In this document: positions 14,947 to 24,826 of the stretch, piece by piece
How positions within the stretch are numbered: the first letter of the stretch is position 1
Layout: the number at the start of each line of letters is the position of its first letter
Source of the DNA: Zhongshania aquatica
GTDB taxonomy: Bacteria; Pseudomonadota; Gammaproteobacteria; Pseudomonadales; Spongiibacteraceae
Reading direction: 5' to 3'
Assembly: GCF_027257955.1 (NCBI RefSeq)
Contig: NZ_JANZNQ010000011.1
Location: forward strand, 80,054 to 144,053
DNA length: 64,000 bases
Program-made: the position numbers and the translations under genes
The notes under the pieces: model-generated
Seen by the model: only the letters and a program-made list of their open reading frames with translations
The model's database searches: none
Told to the model about the DNA's origin: nothing

Positions 14947-17565
14947 ATGCGTGACTGGGTGGAGACCGCGGAAAGTAATCTCAGTGTTAAAAGACATCGA
15001 GCTCTACTTGATGTTGCCATTGTATTGCTAGGTGGCTTGATATTTGTATTATTAATCTCCGAGGCTGTTTTCCTATTTAAGAAAGAGAATGCTGATTCTC
15101 TTTCATTAGCAGCAATGGCGCAGTTTCAAGCTAGGGAGACAGCGTTGCTCAAGTTAGATGAGATTCTGGCTCAGGGTGACGTTATCCAAGAGTTTGCTGC
15201 GACCAATTTTGTTAATGATGCTTTCCGAGTTGACGCCATTCGGACTCGGCTAACCGCTGCGCGCGAATTACTACTTGGTGATGAATTCCAGTCATTTCCT
15301 CAAAGTGTTGTGCAAGACTTGGTCCGCCTTCTTGGTTATTACTTATCTTATCAGGCGAATTCGGCCGACAGCCTAGTTGCTGTTTCTGTGCCATTAAACC
15401 CTAATGCAGATAGTCAGTCTGTGGTTAATAGCATACATGCGCTGCGGGTTTTTCAGCGTGATTTCTCTGTCGAGTTTGCCAATGTGGCGCTTGAACAGCG
15501 TCAGCTATGGCGCAAACAGAATGAGTTGGTCTTTGCGATACTTCTCCTGTGTTTAATCCCGCTGATATTTGGTGCTTATTTGGCGAAAAAATTTGCGAGA
15601 GAACACAAGGATATCCTCAAGACCCGAACGTATTTCAATCGGTTCATTGATGCCTTGCCGGGTGTTGTACTGTTAACTGATCATTCGGGGAAAATAGTTT
15701 CCGCTAGCCAGTCGGCGGCTAATTTTTTAATGTATTCCCGTAATCAATTGTCCGACATGGATATGTCTTCGTTGTTGCCGAAGCGATTTCGACAGCAGTA
15801 TCAATTATTTAGTAAGAACTATATTGAATCATTGGGCGATGCTCGTGGACAGCAAGTTAAAGGGCGTGAATTACTGGTAATGAACGCCGATGGTGTTGAA
15901 ATACCTGTAGAGGTCCATTTTGGCGATTTCGATACGACAGAGGGCGGCATATTAGTTGTCTGTTTCGCAGATGTTACCGAGCGCCGCCATTTGTATCAGC
16001 AGTATCAGCATTCTCAAAAGCGCTTTGAAATGGCAATGATGGCATCCCGAGATGGTCTCTGGGATTGGGACATGATTTCGAATTCGGTGTTTTTCAGCCC
16101 AGCGTGGTTGAAGATGATGGGGATTAGAGGAGGGCAGCCTCTGGATAGTCGTGTGGTGTTTGAAGACAGTATTCACCCAGATGACCGCGCGCGTCTTAGG
16201 GCGTCGATACAGACATTTATAAAGAGCGACCAGATATTATTTAGAGACGAGCATCGCTTACGTCGGCGAGACGGGAGCATGTGTGATGCGGTGACACGTG
16301 CCTGCGCGCAACGAGATAATACCGGCAAGGTTATTCGTATTGTCGGTATGCACTCTGACGTTACCCATTTCAAGGAAGCGGAGCGGGAGGTGCGACGTCT
16401 AAACAGGAATCTGGAAGATCGAGTCCGTTTGCGGACGCAACAGTTAGAAACCGCTCTGCTGCAGGCCGAGGCGGCGAATCGCACTAAGGCCACGTTCTTG
16501 GCGGTTATGGGCCATGAAATCCGCACGCCAATGAACGGTATTATTGGCATGGCTGATTTGTTAAGCAAGACCAAAATAGACCGGGAACAGGGGATGATGG
16601 TCGATACCGTGCGACGATCCTCTATGAGTTTGCTGGGGACGCTAGATAATATCCTAGACTATTCTGCCCTCGAATCTGGCGATGTTGAATTAGATACTCA
16701 GAGCATACAGCTTGTTGAGTTTGTTGAAGGCGTGGCAGATGAATTTGCTGACCGAGCGTATAAAAATAAACTTCACTTTATTTTGCATGTGGATCCCGAC
16801 GTACCTGTCATGGTTACCGCCGACGCGACGCGGTTGCGCAAAATTTTGGTTAATTTGCTAGATAATGCCATGAAGTTTACCAATTCAGTTGCTGGCCAAG
16901 GGCTTGTTCAACTGCGTCTCGGTGTTTCAACGCGGTCGGCGGGACCCCGTCAACGAGTGGAATTTGAGGTTATCGATAATGGCATCGGTGTCTCGAGGGA
17001 AATGCGTAAGCAACTGTTTAAGCCCTTTATGCTAGAGGAAAATAGTCGTGCTCGCCGGTTTGGTGGGACAGGCTTAGGCTTGGCAATTACTACGCGGCTG
17101 TTGCGAATTATGGGCGGTGACATAGCGCTAGACGAGGAGCGAGATCGGGGTAGTCGTTTTATTTTTTCGATTCCGTTTACTGTCGATGACACCGTAAAGC
17201 GTATTCCACTAGCCGACGGGGTAACTGTGCTGGCTAGGGTGAGTGATCCGCTACTAAAAGAGTCGGTGCAATCCGCCCTAGCACTCGTTGGGCAGCAGCT
17301 TACGTGGATTAAGTCCAGCCAAGAATTGGATGAACAGGTATCCGCTCATGGTGCCGATAAATTGGTACTTATTGTCTGTGCGGGTGAAGATGGTGATTTG
17401 GTCGACTATTGCGAAAATCACGAGATAGAAGTGATTTCCATCACTAATAGGTCGACCCGAGCAACGACGATTGATCATACCAAAGTATATCGTGACCCCT
17501 TACTACCATCTGCCCTTGCTAGAGCGGTGGAATATAAGTCGCGGTTTACCTATGAAAAGCTATAA
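14947..17565 (+). CDS. PAS-PAS sensor histidine kinase with degenerate receiver
   Basis: An 872-residue membrane kinase. ATG 14947 is preferred because AAGGGG sits 7 bases upstream; ATG 14929 has no ribosome site. Membrane segments at about 20-44 and 195-214 bracket a periplasmic sensor of about 150 residues. PAS domains follow at about 230-345 and 358-478 (with the DGLWDWD and HPDDR motifs), then a coiled coil, the phosphorylated His523 in GHEIRTPMNG, the N box (NLLDNA), DNGIG and GTGLG. The last 110 residues have a receiver-like alternation but no acceptor Asp after the third strand (LIVCAGED). No response regulator is adjacent, so its partner must be elsewhere. Confidence 0.85.
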   Translation: MRDWVETAESNLSVKRHRALLDVAIVLLGGLIFVLLISEAVFLFKKENADSLSLAAMAQFQARETALLKLDEILAQGDVIQEFAATNFVNDAFRVDAIRTRLTAARELLLGDEFQSFPQSVVQDLVRLLGYYLSYQANSADSLVAVSVPLNPNADSQSVVNSIHALRVFQRDFSVEFANVALEQRQLWRKQNELVFAILLLCLIPLIFGAYLAKKFAREHKDILKTRTYFNRFIDALPGVVLLTDHSGKIVSASQSAANFLMYSRNQLSDMDMSSLLPKRFRQQYQLFSKNYIESLGDARGQQVKGRELLVMNADGVEIPVEVHFGDFDTTEGGILVVCFADVTERRHLYQQYQHSQKRFEMAMMASRDGLWDWDMISNSVFFSPAWLKMMGIRGGQPLDSRVVFEDSIHPDDRARLRASIQTFIKSDQILFRDEHRLRRRDGSMCDAVTRACAQRDNTGKVIRIVGMHSDVTHFKEAEREVRRLNRNLEDRVRLRTQQLETALLQAEAANRTKATFLAVMGHEIRTPMNGIIGMADLLSKTKIDREQGMMVDTVRRSSMSLLGTLDNILDYSALESGDVELDTQSIQLVEFVEGVADEFADRAYKNKLHFILHVDPDVPVMVTADATRLRKILVNLLDNAMKFTNSVAGQGLVQLRLGVSTRSAGPRQRVEFEVIDNGIGVSREMRKQLFKPFMLEENSRARRFGGTGLGLAITTRLLRIMGGDIALDEERDRGSRFIFSIPFTVDDTVKRIPLADGVTVLARVSDPLLKESVQSALALVGQQLTWIKSSQELDEQVSAHGADKLVLIVCAGEDGDLVDYCENHEIEVISITNRSTRATTIDHTKVYRDPLLPSALARAVEYKSRFTYEKL

Positions 17566-17575
17566 AAATTAATAT

Positions 17576-17604
17576 CCGCTTGCTGCAATATGCTGAGCGG
17601 GTTT
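17576..17604 (+). terminator. Possible terminator after the PAS kinase
   Basis: CCGCT (17576-17580) and AGCGG (17596-17600) can pair around a 15-base loop and are followed by GTTTT. The short stem makes this only a possible terminator between the convergent kinase and cold-shock genes. Confidence 0.4.
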
Positions 17605-17623
17605 TATAGCTCCTTGGCTGGCT

Positions 17624-17833
17624 TTAGACTTTAGTCACATCTTCTGCTTGCAGCCCCTTGGGGCCATCTATCATAGTAAATTCAACGGTTTGTCCTTCGT
17701 CTAGCGTGCGGTATCCCTCGCCGCGTATTGAACGGAAATGAACAAACACATCACTGCCTTCGCTGTGAGTAATAAACCCAAAGCCTTTGGCATTGTTGAA
17801 CCACTTAACCGTACCGGAGACTCGGTCGCTCAT
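17624..17833 (-). CDS. Cold-shock protein (CspA family)
   Basis: A 69-residue single-domain cold-shock protein, close to the usual length of 67-70. It shows KWFN (10-13), RNP1 KGFGFI (16-21) and RNP2 VFVHF (29-33), all intact, plus the [10 protein letters not shown] loop. It acts as an RNA chaperone. The sequence is close to the domain of the membrane-tethered protein at 14262 (both share FVHFRSIRG), so the two may be paralogues. A good ribosome site, GAGGAAG, lies before ATG 17833. The leader is long and has a hairpin (see the promoter entry). Confidence 0.95.
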   Translation of the reverse strand: MSDRVSGTVKWFNNAKGFGFITHSEGSDVFVHFRSIRGEGYRTLDEGQTVEFTMIDGPKGLQAEDVTKV

Positions 17834-17930
17834 TGCTCTTCCTCATTGAGTTGTTAAACAGATCGGGTAAAAAAGGGGTAAGCGATTTACTTCGGACACT
17901 GGCGTGTCCTAGAAAAATAATCGCATTATA
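17834..17930 (-). promoter_or_regulatory. Promoter and hairpin leader of the cold-shock gene
   Basis: On the minus strand a consensus TATAAT lies at 17930-17925, giving a predicted leader of roughly 85 bases. The leader contains a perfect 6-bp hairpin (GGACAC, 4-base loop, GTGTCC) about 60-75 bases before the start codon. No clear -35 is visible. Long structured leaders are known for cspA-type genes, but temperature control here is inference. Confidence 0.45.
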
Positions 17931-18058
17931 TAGTTTAGATTTAGAGAGAGGATTGACGCATGGGCAGTGAATACTGCTAAGCGCGGGCGCTGTGAATATA
18001 AGCGCGTTGTATCTGCGTGCAATCATTACATTACTGCGGATATCGGACTTGACGTGAG

Positions 18059-18113
18059 TTCTACTATAACGGCTTTGGTAGCTTTGTCTATGCCTTCGGG
18101 CGTTATAGTAGAA
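18059..18113. repeat. 13-bp perfect inverted repeat downstream of valS
   Basis: TTCTACTATAACG (18059-18071) is matched exactly by CGTTATAGTAGAA (18101-18113) across a 29-base centre. It begins 12 bases after the valS stop codon and is the main structure in the 292-base gap 17834-18125, which holds no gene I can support. With no T tract it is not a typical terminator. It may be a 3' stabilising hairpin, an operator or a small dispersed element. Confidence 0.75.
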
Positions 18114-18125
18114 TCTCGTCGGCGC

Positions 18126-20993
18126 TTACAGCGCGTTGATGACTTGAATTTGCTCGCTGAGCTTTGTTAGCGCGGCTTGTTGTCCGGCAAGCTTTTCTTG
18201 CTCTTTGGCGACCACATCGGCGGGGGCTTTGTCTAAAAATCCGGCGTTGCCGAGTTTGCCGCTTAAGCGCTGGATCTCCTTGTCTAGCTTCTGGATCTCC
18301 TTTTCTAAACGAGCAATTTCTGCCGCCTTATCAATTAAGCCGGACATGGGAACCAGAACTTCCATCGCGCCGACTAGCTGCGTTGCTGACATGGGAGCTT
18401 CATCGCTCTCAGCTAGCCATTGAATATCGTCCAATTTTGCGAGCTTGCTAAGTGACTGACGATTGGCCGTCAGACGACGAAGATCCTCTTCGCTGCCGTT
18501 TTTTAATAGCAGGGTTAACGCTTTCGATGGCGGTACATTCATTTCGCCACGAATATTTCGAATAGCCAGAATAACTTGCTTTAGCCATTCGACATCGGCA
18601 ACGGCGAGTTCATCCACCTTCTCATCTGCTGACACAGGGTAGGCTTGCAGCATGATGGTGTCGTCATCTGGTTTGAAATCAACCCCCGCAATAGGCGCAA
18701 CCCGTTGCCAAATTTCTTCGGTGATGAAAGGCATGAAGGGGTGGGCCATGCGTAGGGTGGCTTCAAGTACGCGGATTAGCGTTCTGCGTGTGCCGCGCTT
18801 TGCTTCGTCACGGGCGTTGTCGTCCCATAGCACGGGCTTAGACAGCTCTAAATACCAGTCGCAGTATTCGTTCCAGATAAATTCGTAAATCGCTTGGGAC
18901 GCAAGATCCAGTCGGTATTGGCCCATTGCGTTGGCTACTGCTTGCTCGGTTTGTTGTAGCTTAGAAATAATCCAGCGATCAGCGAGACTAAGTTCCACGG
19001 CTTCGCCGTTGATACCGCAGTCTTGCTCTTCGGTGTTCATCAGCACGTAGCGTGCGGCGTTCCAAATTTTGTTACAGAAGTTGCGATAGCCCTCTAGGCG
19101 TCGCATATCCCAATTGATGTCGCGACCTGTAGATGCCAGTGAAAACAGGGTGAAGCGCAGTGCGTCAGTACCATGTGCGCCAATGCCATCTGGGAAGGTG
19201 CTACGGGTGGCTTTGGCAATTTTTTCGGCGAGCTGAGGCTGCATCATATTGCCGCAGCGCTTTTCTAGCAGCGCGTCTAATTCGATACCGTCGATCATAT
19301 CTAAGGGGTCGAGAACGTTGCCCTTAGATTTGGACATTTTCTGACCCTGCTCATCGCGAATCAGGCCGGTGACGTACACGGTTTTAAAGGGCACTTGCGC
19401 CTCGCCGTTTTCGTCTTTATTGAAGTGCATGGTCATCATAATCATTCTGGCAACCCAGAAGAAAATAATGTCAAAACCGGTGACTAGAACGTCGGTAGGG
19501 TGGAAGGTTTTTAGACGTTCTGTTTGTTCCGGCCACCCCAGTGTGCCGAAGGTCCACAGCGCTGAGCTAAACCAGGTGTCGAGTACATCGTCGTCTTGTT
19601 TTAGTGGCAAGTCGGTGCTCAATGCGTATTTTTTACGGGCTTCGTTTTCATTGCGAGCGACGTAGATATTTCCCTCTTCGTCGTACCAAGCGGGAATTCT
19701 ATGGCCCCACCATAGTTGGCGGGAAATACACCAGTCTTGAATGTCGCGCATCCAGCTGAAATACATGTTTTCGTATTGTTTGGGCACAAATTCAATACGA
19801 CCGTCCTCAACCGCTTCTATAGCGGGTTTTGCCAATGCGGCGGTCGCGACAAACCATTGATCGGTTAGCATAGGTTCGATGACCAAGCCTGAGCGGTCTC
19901 CACGCGGCACTTTTAACGCGTGGTCGTCGATCTTTTCAAGTAGTCCGGCGGTCTCTAAATCGGCGACGATGGCCTTGCGCGCCGCGTAGCGATCTAGGTT
20001 TGCATAATTTGTCGGTAAGGCCCTGTCGATGTCGGTGTTCTCTGAGCTATCGCTATTGAATATTTCTGCTTCGCTGCGAATGGCGGCGTCTTTGTCGAGG
20101 ATGTTGATCATCGGCAATTTGTGACGTTGACCTACGGCGTAGTCATTAAAGTCATGTGCTGGAGTGATTTTCACGCAGCCGGTGCCGAAGTCGCGATCGA
20201 CATAGTCGTCGGCAATAATAGGTATGAGTCGCCCCACCAAGGGTAGGGTGATGAACTTGCCGATTAGTGAGGCATAGCGTTCATCCCTCGGGTTCACCGC
20301 GACGGCGCTATCACCGAGCATGGTCTCTGGTCTGGTGGTGGCAACAACTAAATAGGATTTGCCGTCGGCGGTAGTCGCGCCATCTGCCAGCGGGTAGCGG
20401 AAGTGCCACATAAAGCCTTTTTCGTCGGTGTTTTCGACTTCAAGGTCAGAGATGGCGGTGTGGAGTTTTGGGTCCCAGTTAACGAGGCGTTTGCCGCGGT
20501 AGATGAGCTTGTCGTCGTAGAGACGAACAAACACTTCTTGAACGGCTTTGTAAAAACCGTCGTCCATGGTGAAGCGCTCGTGGTTCCAGTCAACAGAGGC
20601 GCCAAGGCGACGCAACTGGCGAGTAATGGTGCCGCCAGATTCTTCTTTCCACTCCCAGACTTTGTCTAAAAAGGCGTCGCGGCCGAGATCGTGCCGAGTT
20701 TGCCCGGTTTCTGCTGCTAGTTTGCGTTCAACCAACATTTGCGTGGCAATACCGGCATGGTCGGTGCCGACCTGCCAGAGGGTGTTGTTTCCTTGCATAC
20801 GGTGATAGCGGGTGAGGGCATCCATGATCGAATCTTGAAACGCGTGGCCCATGTGCAGGCTGCCGGTGACGTTCGGCGGTGGAATCATGATGCTGTAGGA
20901 TTCGCCTTTTCCTTGGGGTGAAAAATAGCCTTTTTCTTCCCAGTTTTTGTACCACTTGGTTTCGATGTCTACTGGCTGAAATGTCTTATCCAT
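18126..20993 (-). CDS. valS: Valyl-tRNA synthetase
   Basis: A 955-residue class I aminoacyl-tRNA synthetase that charges tRNA-Val and edits misactivated Thr. The ATP-binding HIGH motif appears as HMGH (47-50) within [15 protein letters not shown], and KMSKS appears in [11 protein letters not shown]. The CP1 editing domain, the anticodon-binding domain and the C-terminal coiled coil (last 70 residues, Lys/Glu/Leu-rich) are all present. The length matches E. coli ValS (951). It follows pepA, holC and a small acidic gene on the same strand, after a 172-base gap that could hold its own promoter. Confidence 0.98.
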   Translation of the reverse strand: MDKTFQPVDIETKWYKNWEEKGYFSPQGKGESYSIMIPPPNVTGSLHMGHAFQDSIMDALTRYHRMQGNNTLWQVGTDHAGIATQMLVERKLAAETGQTRHDLGRDAFLDKVWEWKEESGGTITRQLRRLGASVDWNHERFTMDDGFYKAVQEVFVRLYDDKLIYRGKRLVNWDPKLHTAISDLEVENTDEKGFMWHFRYPLADGATTADGKSYLVVATTRPETMLGDSAVAVNPRDERYASLIGKFITLPLVGRLIPIIADDYVDRDFGTGCVKITPAHDFNDYAVGQRHKLPMINILDKDAAIRSEAEIFNSDSSENTDIDRALPTNYANLDRYAARKAIVADLETAGLLEKIDDHALKVPRGDRSGLVIEPMLTDQWFVATAALAKPAIEAVEDGRIEFVPKQYENMYFSWMRDIQDWCISRQLWWGHRIPAWYDEEGNIYVARNENEARKKYALSTDLPLKQDDDVLDTWFSSALWTFGTLGWPEQTERLKTFHPTDVLVTGFDIIFFWVARMIMMTMHFNKDENGEAQVPFKTVYVTGLIRDEQGQKMSKSKGNVLDPLDMIDGIELDALLEKRCGNMMQPQLAEKIAKATRSTFPDGIGAHGTDALRFTLFSLASTGRDINWDMRRLEGYRNFCNKIWNAARYVLMNTEEQDCGINGEAVELSLADRWIISKLQQTEQAVANAMGQYRLDLASQAIYEFIWNEYCDWYLELSKPVLWDDNARDEAKRGTRRTLIRVLEATLRMAHPFMPFITEEIWQRVAPIAGVDFKPDDDTIMLQAYPVSADEKVDELAVADVEWLKQVILAIRNIRGEMNVPPSKALTLLLKNGSEEDLRRLTANRQSLSKLAKLDDIQWLAESDEAPMSATQLVGAMEVLVPMSGLIDKAAEIARLEKEIQKLDKEIQRLSGKLGNAGFLDKAPADVVAKEQEKLAGQQAALTKLSEQIQVINAL

Positions 20994-21165
20994 TGTTTCT
21001 CTACGGCGCAGTGGCCTAATTTTTAATTCGTGTTTAGGGTGGCCGTGCTAGGCTGAACGATATAAAAGGTCAGCGCGGAGTGGCGGCGATTTAAAAGGGG
21101 GCAAGTATACTGAGTTTTAGGCAGGCTGGCTAAAAAGAAGGTTTATTTTTCATCAACTTGGCTAT

Positions 21166-21579
21166 TCATTTGTCTGACTGGAGTTGGGCGTACCAGCGTT
21201 CTAAAATGCTCTCGTCTAAACTAAGTAACCTTATGCGTAGCTCGGATTCTATTTCTGGCATCATTGAATCGATAACTTCCTGCATGAAAATTTCACGCTC
21301 GTAATTCCCGTCATCAGCATAGCCGGACTTTGACTGGGGCTGTGCCACTTCTTCGAACATCAACTCGTCGCTAGACTCGGTGTGATCGTCGGTAACAATG
21401 ACGTCGTCGTTGTCGGCAACAAACTCCGCTTCCGTTTCCGCATCGTCTACGAATTCCGGATACTCGGTGATAATGTCGTCAAGCAGCGGGATGGCTGACA
21501 AATCGACGCCGCGAGGTTTACGCAGCACGGCTTTTAGTTCTTCTAACTCACCCAGCAATGGGCCTTTATCCTTTGCCAT
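21166..21579 (-). CDS. Acidic protein of unknown function between holC and valS
   Basis: A 137-residue protein I cannot assign to a characterised family. The N-terminal 40 residues form a compact motif (LLGELEELKAVL, then PRGVDLSAIPLLDDII). The middle (about 42-95) is strongly acidic and probably disordered. The C-terminal 45 residues look helical (FMQEVIDSMMPEIESELRIR). It starts 6 bases after the holC stop, so it is translated with holC and pepA. Its place beside the DNA polymerase III chi gene and an acidic linker between two helical ends would suit an adaptor, but that is only a guess. Confidence 0.8.
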   Translation of the reverse strand: MAKDKGPLLGELEELKAVLRKPRGVDLSAIPLLDDIITEYPEFVDDAETEAEFVADNDDVIVTDDHTESSDELMFEEVAQPQSKSGYADDGNYEREIFMQEVIDSMMPEIESELRIRLLSLDESILERWYAQLQSDK

Positions 21580-21585
21580 GGTGAA

Positions 21586-22008
21586 TTAACCTTTGATGGT
21601 GTGGGTTTTTAAGGGATAGCCGCGGTTTTTGTAAAAGCTATAGCGCTCCCTAGACGCGCTTAGACAGTTGTCTTCTTGGTTAACGATTTCCGCTAGGCGT
21701 TTAAAGCGACTAAAAAAAGTGGGTGTCTCTTTTGCTAGGTTGACCAACACATCACAATGCTCACCAGCGTGATCACCGCAGCCGACTAATACTGGGTGCT
21801 GGTCCGCTGGGTGGCGACTGTGAGGGATAAAGCTTTCGTCGCGATACTGCCAAAGCATGACATCTAAGGCTTCGGTCATCTCGACATCATCGCAGTGCAG
21901 ATAGACTTGATGACCGGCACGCCACGCTTTTTCAGTAAAGCGGCAGGCGTAATGCATGGCCGCTTCGCTGCTGTTGAGACTGAGAATGTGAAAATCAATC
22001 CGCGTCAT
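21586..22008 (-). CDS. holC: DNA polymerase III subunit chi
   Basis: A 140-residue chi subunit, which links the clamp loader (through psi) to single-strand-binding protein. I start at ATG 22008 (MTRIDFHIL), 4 bases after the pepA stop; the open frame upstream overlaps pepA and is not coding. Family features visible are the opening FHIL strand, ACRFTEKAWRAGHQVYLHC, LW.YRDESFIPH and LVNLAKETPTFFSRFKRLAEIV. The length is close to E. coli HolC (147). The pepA-holC order with valS downstream is conserved across gammaproteobacteria. Confidence 0.93.
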   Translation of the reverse strand: MTRIDFHILSLNSSEAAMHYACRFTEKAWRAGHQVYLHCDDVEMTEALDVMLWQYRDESFIPHSRHPADQHPVLVGCGDHAGEHCDVLVNLAKETPTFFSRFKRLAEIVNQEDNCLSASRERYSFYKNRGYPLKTHTIKG

Positions 22009-22012
22009 TTTC

Positions 22013-23494
22013 CTAACTGCCAGCTTTGCTCGATAGATATTGACATAACAAGCCAACGGGCCGCCCGGTGGCGCCCTTGTTTGCACCGCCATTCCACGCT
22101 GCACCCGCGATATCAAGATGAGCCCAGCGATAATCTTTGGTGAATCGAGATAGGAAGCAGGCCGCTGTGACGCTGCCGGCTTCTGGGCCGCCGATATTGG
22201 CCATGTCTGCGAAGTTACTGTCAAGTTGACCTTGGTAGTCGTCCCAGAGAGGCATATGCCACGCGCGATCTTGTGCTAATTTGCCCTGCTCAAGTAATTC
22301 AGCCGCAAAGCCGTCATCATTGCTAAATAGGCCCGCGGCATGTTTACCTAGAGCGACCACGCAGGCACCGGTGAGTGTGGCTATATCAATGACTGACTCA
22401 GGTTTGAATTTGCCCGCGTAAGTGAGTGCATCGCATAGCACTAGGCGGCCCTCAGCGTCGGTGTTCAGAATTTCGATGGTTTGTCCCGACATACTGGTGA
22501 CAACGTCGCCAGGTTTGGTTGCGCTACCGCTGGGCATATTCTCGGCGGCAGCGATAATACCCACCACGTTGAGTTTTAAATCCATTTCGGCGACGGCGCT
22601 CATTGTGCCGACAACGCTGGCTGCGCCACACATGTCGTACTTCATCTCATCCATTTTTGCGCCGGGCTTCAAACTGATACCGCCAGTGTCGAAGGTGACG
22701 CCTTTGCCAACTATAACGTGGGGTTTGTCCGCTTTTTTGCCGCCGTTGTATTCAATAACAATGAGCCGTGCCGGTTGATCGCTGCCAGCCGTCACTGACA
22801 GCAGCGAGTGCATGCCGAGCTGCGCCATTTTCTTCTCGTCTAATACGCTTACGCTAACAGAATCGTATTTGCGGCCCAGCGCGCGTGCTTCGCTAGCGAG
22901 GTAGTTGGGGGTGCAAATATTACCTGGTAGATCGCCTAAGTCGCAGGCGATATTTATCCCTTTGCCGGTACTCGCACCGATGTGGACGGCGCGGCGGTTG
23001 GCGTCATTGTTTGCGCCCTGAAGCGTGACACGACGAATTGAAAGTGGGGGTTTAGGTTTGCTAACTGTCGCGGTGTAGCGATAACCCGCAGTGGTGATTA
23101 GCTGCGCAATTCGCTGGTATTGCCACGCAGTTTTTCGGTCTGTTACGTTAACGTTGTCGAGCATAACGCTAATATCTTTGCAGCCGGCAACTGATGCGCT
23201 GTTAATACCTGCATTAATAATCTTGTCAAATTCGCTGTCTTTAATTTCTGCGTTTTCGCCTTTGCCAATAAGCACTATTCTTTGCGCCTTCAAGCCAGTT
23301 ACCGCAGGAAGGTAAAGAACTTCGCCTGTTTTGGCCTTAAAATCGCCCCGTTTGATGAGTTGGCTAATTGTGCTGCCACAGGCTGCGTCTGTCGCTTTGG
23401 CGATGCTAGCACTGAGTGTGCTATCTACAATGAGAATTAAACAATCGGTGTTTACCGTGGTGACATCTTTACAGGGCTTGAGGCTTATTTGCAT
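22013..23494 (-). CDS. pepA: Leucyl aminopeptidase PepA
   Basis: A 493-residue M17-family metallopeptidase that removes N-terminal residues using two metal ions. The signature NTDAEGRL is intact, preceded by the metal/Lys segments VGKGVTFDTGGISLKPG and KYDMCGAA. The N-terminal non-catalytic domain covers about residues 1-170. E. coli PepA (503 residues) also acts as a DNA-binding protein in recombination and pyrimidine control; that second role is not visible here. It heads the minus-strand block with holC and is divergent from lptF across 219 bases, a classic gammaproteobacterial arrangement. Confidence 0.97.
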   Translation of the reverse strand: MQISLKPCKDVTTVNTDCLILIVDSTLSASIAKATDAACGSTISQLIKRGDFKAKTGEVLYLPAVTGLKAQRIVLIGKGENAEIKDSEFDKIINAGINSASVAGCKDISVMLDNVNVTDRKTAWQYQRIAQLITTAGYRYTATVSKPKPPLSIRRVTLQGANNDANRRAVHIGASTGKGINIACDLGDLPGNICTPNYLASEARALGRKYDSVSVSVLDEKKMAQLGMHSLLSVTAGSDQPARLIVIEYNGGKKADKPHVIVGKGVTFDTGGISLKPGAKMDEMKYDMCGAASVVGTMSAVAEMDLKLNVVGIIAAAENMPSGSATKPGDVVTSMSGQTIEILNTDAEGRLVLCDALTYAGKFKPESVIDIATLTGACVVALGKHAAGLFSNDDGFAAELLEQGKLAQDRAWHMPLWDDYQGQLDSNFADMANIGGPEAGSVTAACFLSRFTKDYRWAHLDIAGAAWNGGANKGATGRPVGLLCQYLSSKAGS

Positions 23495-23713
23495 GGATAC
23501 ACTCGCAGACTATGGACAGATTGGCGATAATTCACGCCGTTATGTTCTCGTTAAATAGCTGAACTATTCATCGCATTAGTAGTAATGCGCTATAAGGCAG
23601 TATTCTCGCCTTAGTGTAAAGGGTATCATCGGCGCGTGAAATAGTTAGGCATAAAGACATGATGCTCTCGCTGAATATGAGAGGGCGGAAAGTGGTGGTG
23701 GAGATATGACTGT

Positions 23714-24826
23714 TTGATTTTATTTAGGTACCTAGCTAGCGAAATGTTAAAGACGGTGTTTGCCGTCACGCTGACCCTGCTTGTTATTATTATGAGCGGA
23801 CGTTTTGTAAAGTATCTCGGTCAGGTAGCGTCGGGTGATTTTGCCCCCGATGTGCTGTTCTTGGTGATGATGTACCGACTACCTAATTTTCTAGAAGTGG
23901 TACTGCCGCTCGGTTTGTTTATTGGCATACTCCTGTCGTACGGACGCTTTTATGTCGACAGTGAAATGACGGTGATGAGTGCCTGTGGCATGAGTCGTCG
24001 ACGCTTGCTTTCTTACACAATGATCCCCGCTATGATCACAGCAGGTGTTGTTGGCTACATTAGCTTGGTGGTAACCCCGTCCGGCATTCAGGCTTATATT
24101 GAATTACTCGCTGAAAGCAGCTCTGAAATTGGTGTTAAGGCGGCGGTGGAGGGGCGTTTTCGGCTTGATAAAGCCAGTGGCAGAGTCACGTATATTGAAA
24201 AAGCAAACCGTGATGACCAGACCATGCAGGGCGTGTTTATTGCCCAGCCGGAGCCTGTCATTGCTGGCGGTCGGCCCTTGGTGTCTGTGGTGACTGCGGC
24301 CCAAGGCCGTTTTGAAATAGATAAAAATTCCGGTCAGCGCTATCTGGTATTGGACGATGGCGTGCGCTATGTCGGTGAGCCAGGCTTCATGGACTATCAG
24401 GTCACCACCTTTGCACAGCTAGATCAGTTAATTCGGGACTCCGAGGTTAAGACCTACCGTCAGGAACTTGATGGTAAAGACAGTGCTGAGTTGTGGGGTT
24501 CGCCAGCGTTAGAAGATATCGCCGCTATTCAATGGCGTGTTTCCCTAGGTCTGTTAGTCCCGATTGCGGCACTTATCGCCGTGTCTTTAAGTAAAACTAA
24601 TCACCGCCGTGGTCGATACGGCAAAATGTTTCCCGCCTTTATGATTTATATGGTGTATCTGGTTTGTTTAAATGCGATTCGTGACGCCATTGCGAAAGGG
24701 GCGTGGCCGGTATTCCCGGGAATGTGGATAGTCCATGTCGCATTTTTATTATTGGGTTTAGTCCTGCTTTACTGGGACAGCATGATGCGGCACTGGTGGC
24801 TGAGCTGGAGACGCAATCGTGACTAA
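23714..24826 (+). CDS. lptF: LPS export permease LptF
   Basis: A 370-residue inner-membrane permease of the LptB2FG transporter, which extracts lipopolysaccharide and sends it to the outer membrane. Three membrane helices at each end flank a periplasmic beta-jellyroll (about 120-260). The start is TTG 23714, with GGTGGAGA 9 bases upstream; the ATG at 23706 runs straight into a stop. The N-terminal MILFRYLASEMLKT is typical of LptF. It overlaps lptG by 8 bases, so the two are translated together. The order pepA / lptF-lptG matches E. coli. Confidence 0.96.
   Translation: MILFRYLASEMLKTVFAVTLTLLVIIMSGRFVKYLGQVASGDFAPDVLFLVMMYRLPNFLEVVLPLGLFIGILLSYGRFYVDSEMTVMSACGMSRRRLLSYTMIPAMITAGVVGYISLVVTPSGIQAYIELLAESSSEIGVKAAVEGRFRLDKASGRVTYIEKANRDDQTMQGVFIAQPEPVIAGGRPLVSVVTAAQGRFEIDKNSGQRYLVLDDGVRYVGEPGFMDYQVTTFAQLDQLIRDSEVKTYRQELDGKDSAELWGSPALEDIAAIQWRVSLGLLVPIAALIAVSLSKTNHRRGRYGKMFPAFMIYMVYLVCLNAIRDAIAKGAWPVFPGMWIVHVAFLLLGLVLLYWDSMMRHWWLSWRRNRD

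Noticed and set aside
17967..18170. Plus-strand 67-codon open frame beside valS
   Set aside because: It overlaps the end of valS antisense and contains the 13-bp palindrome; no protein features.
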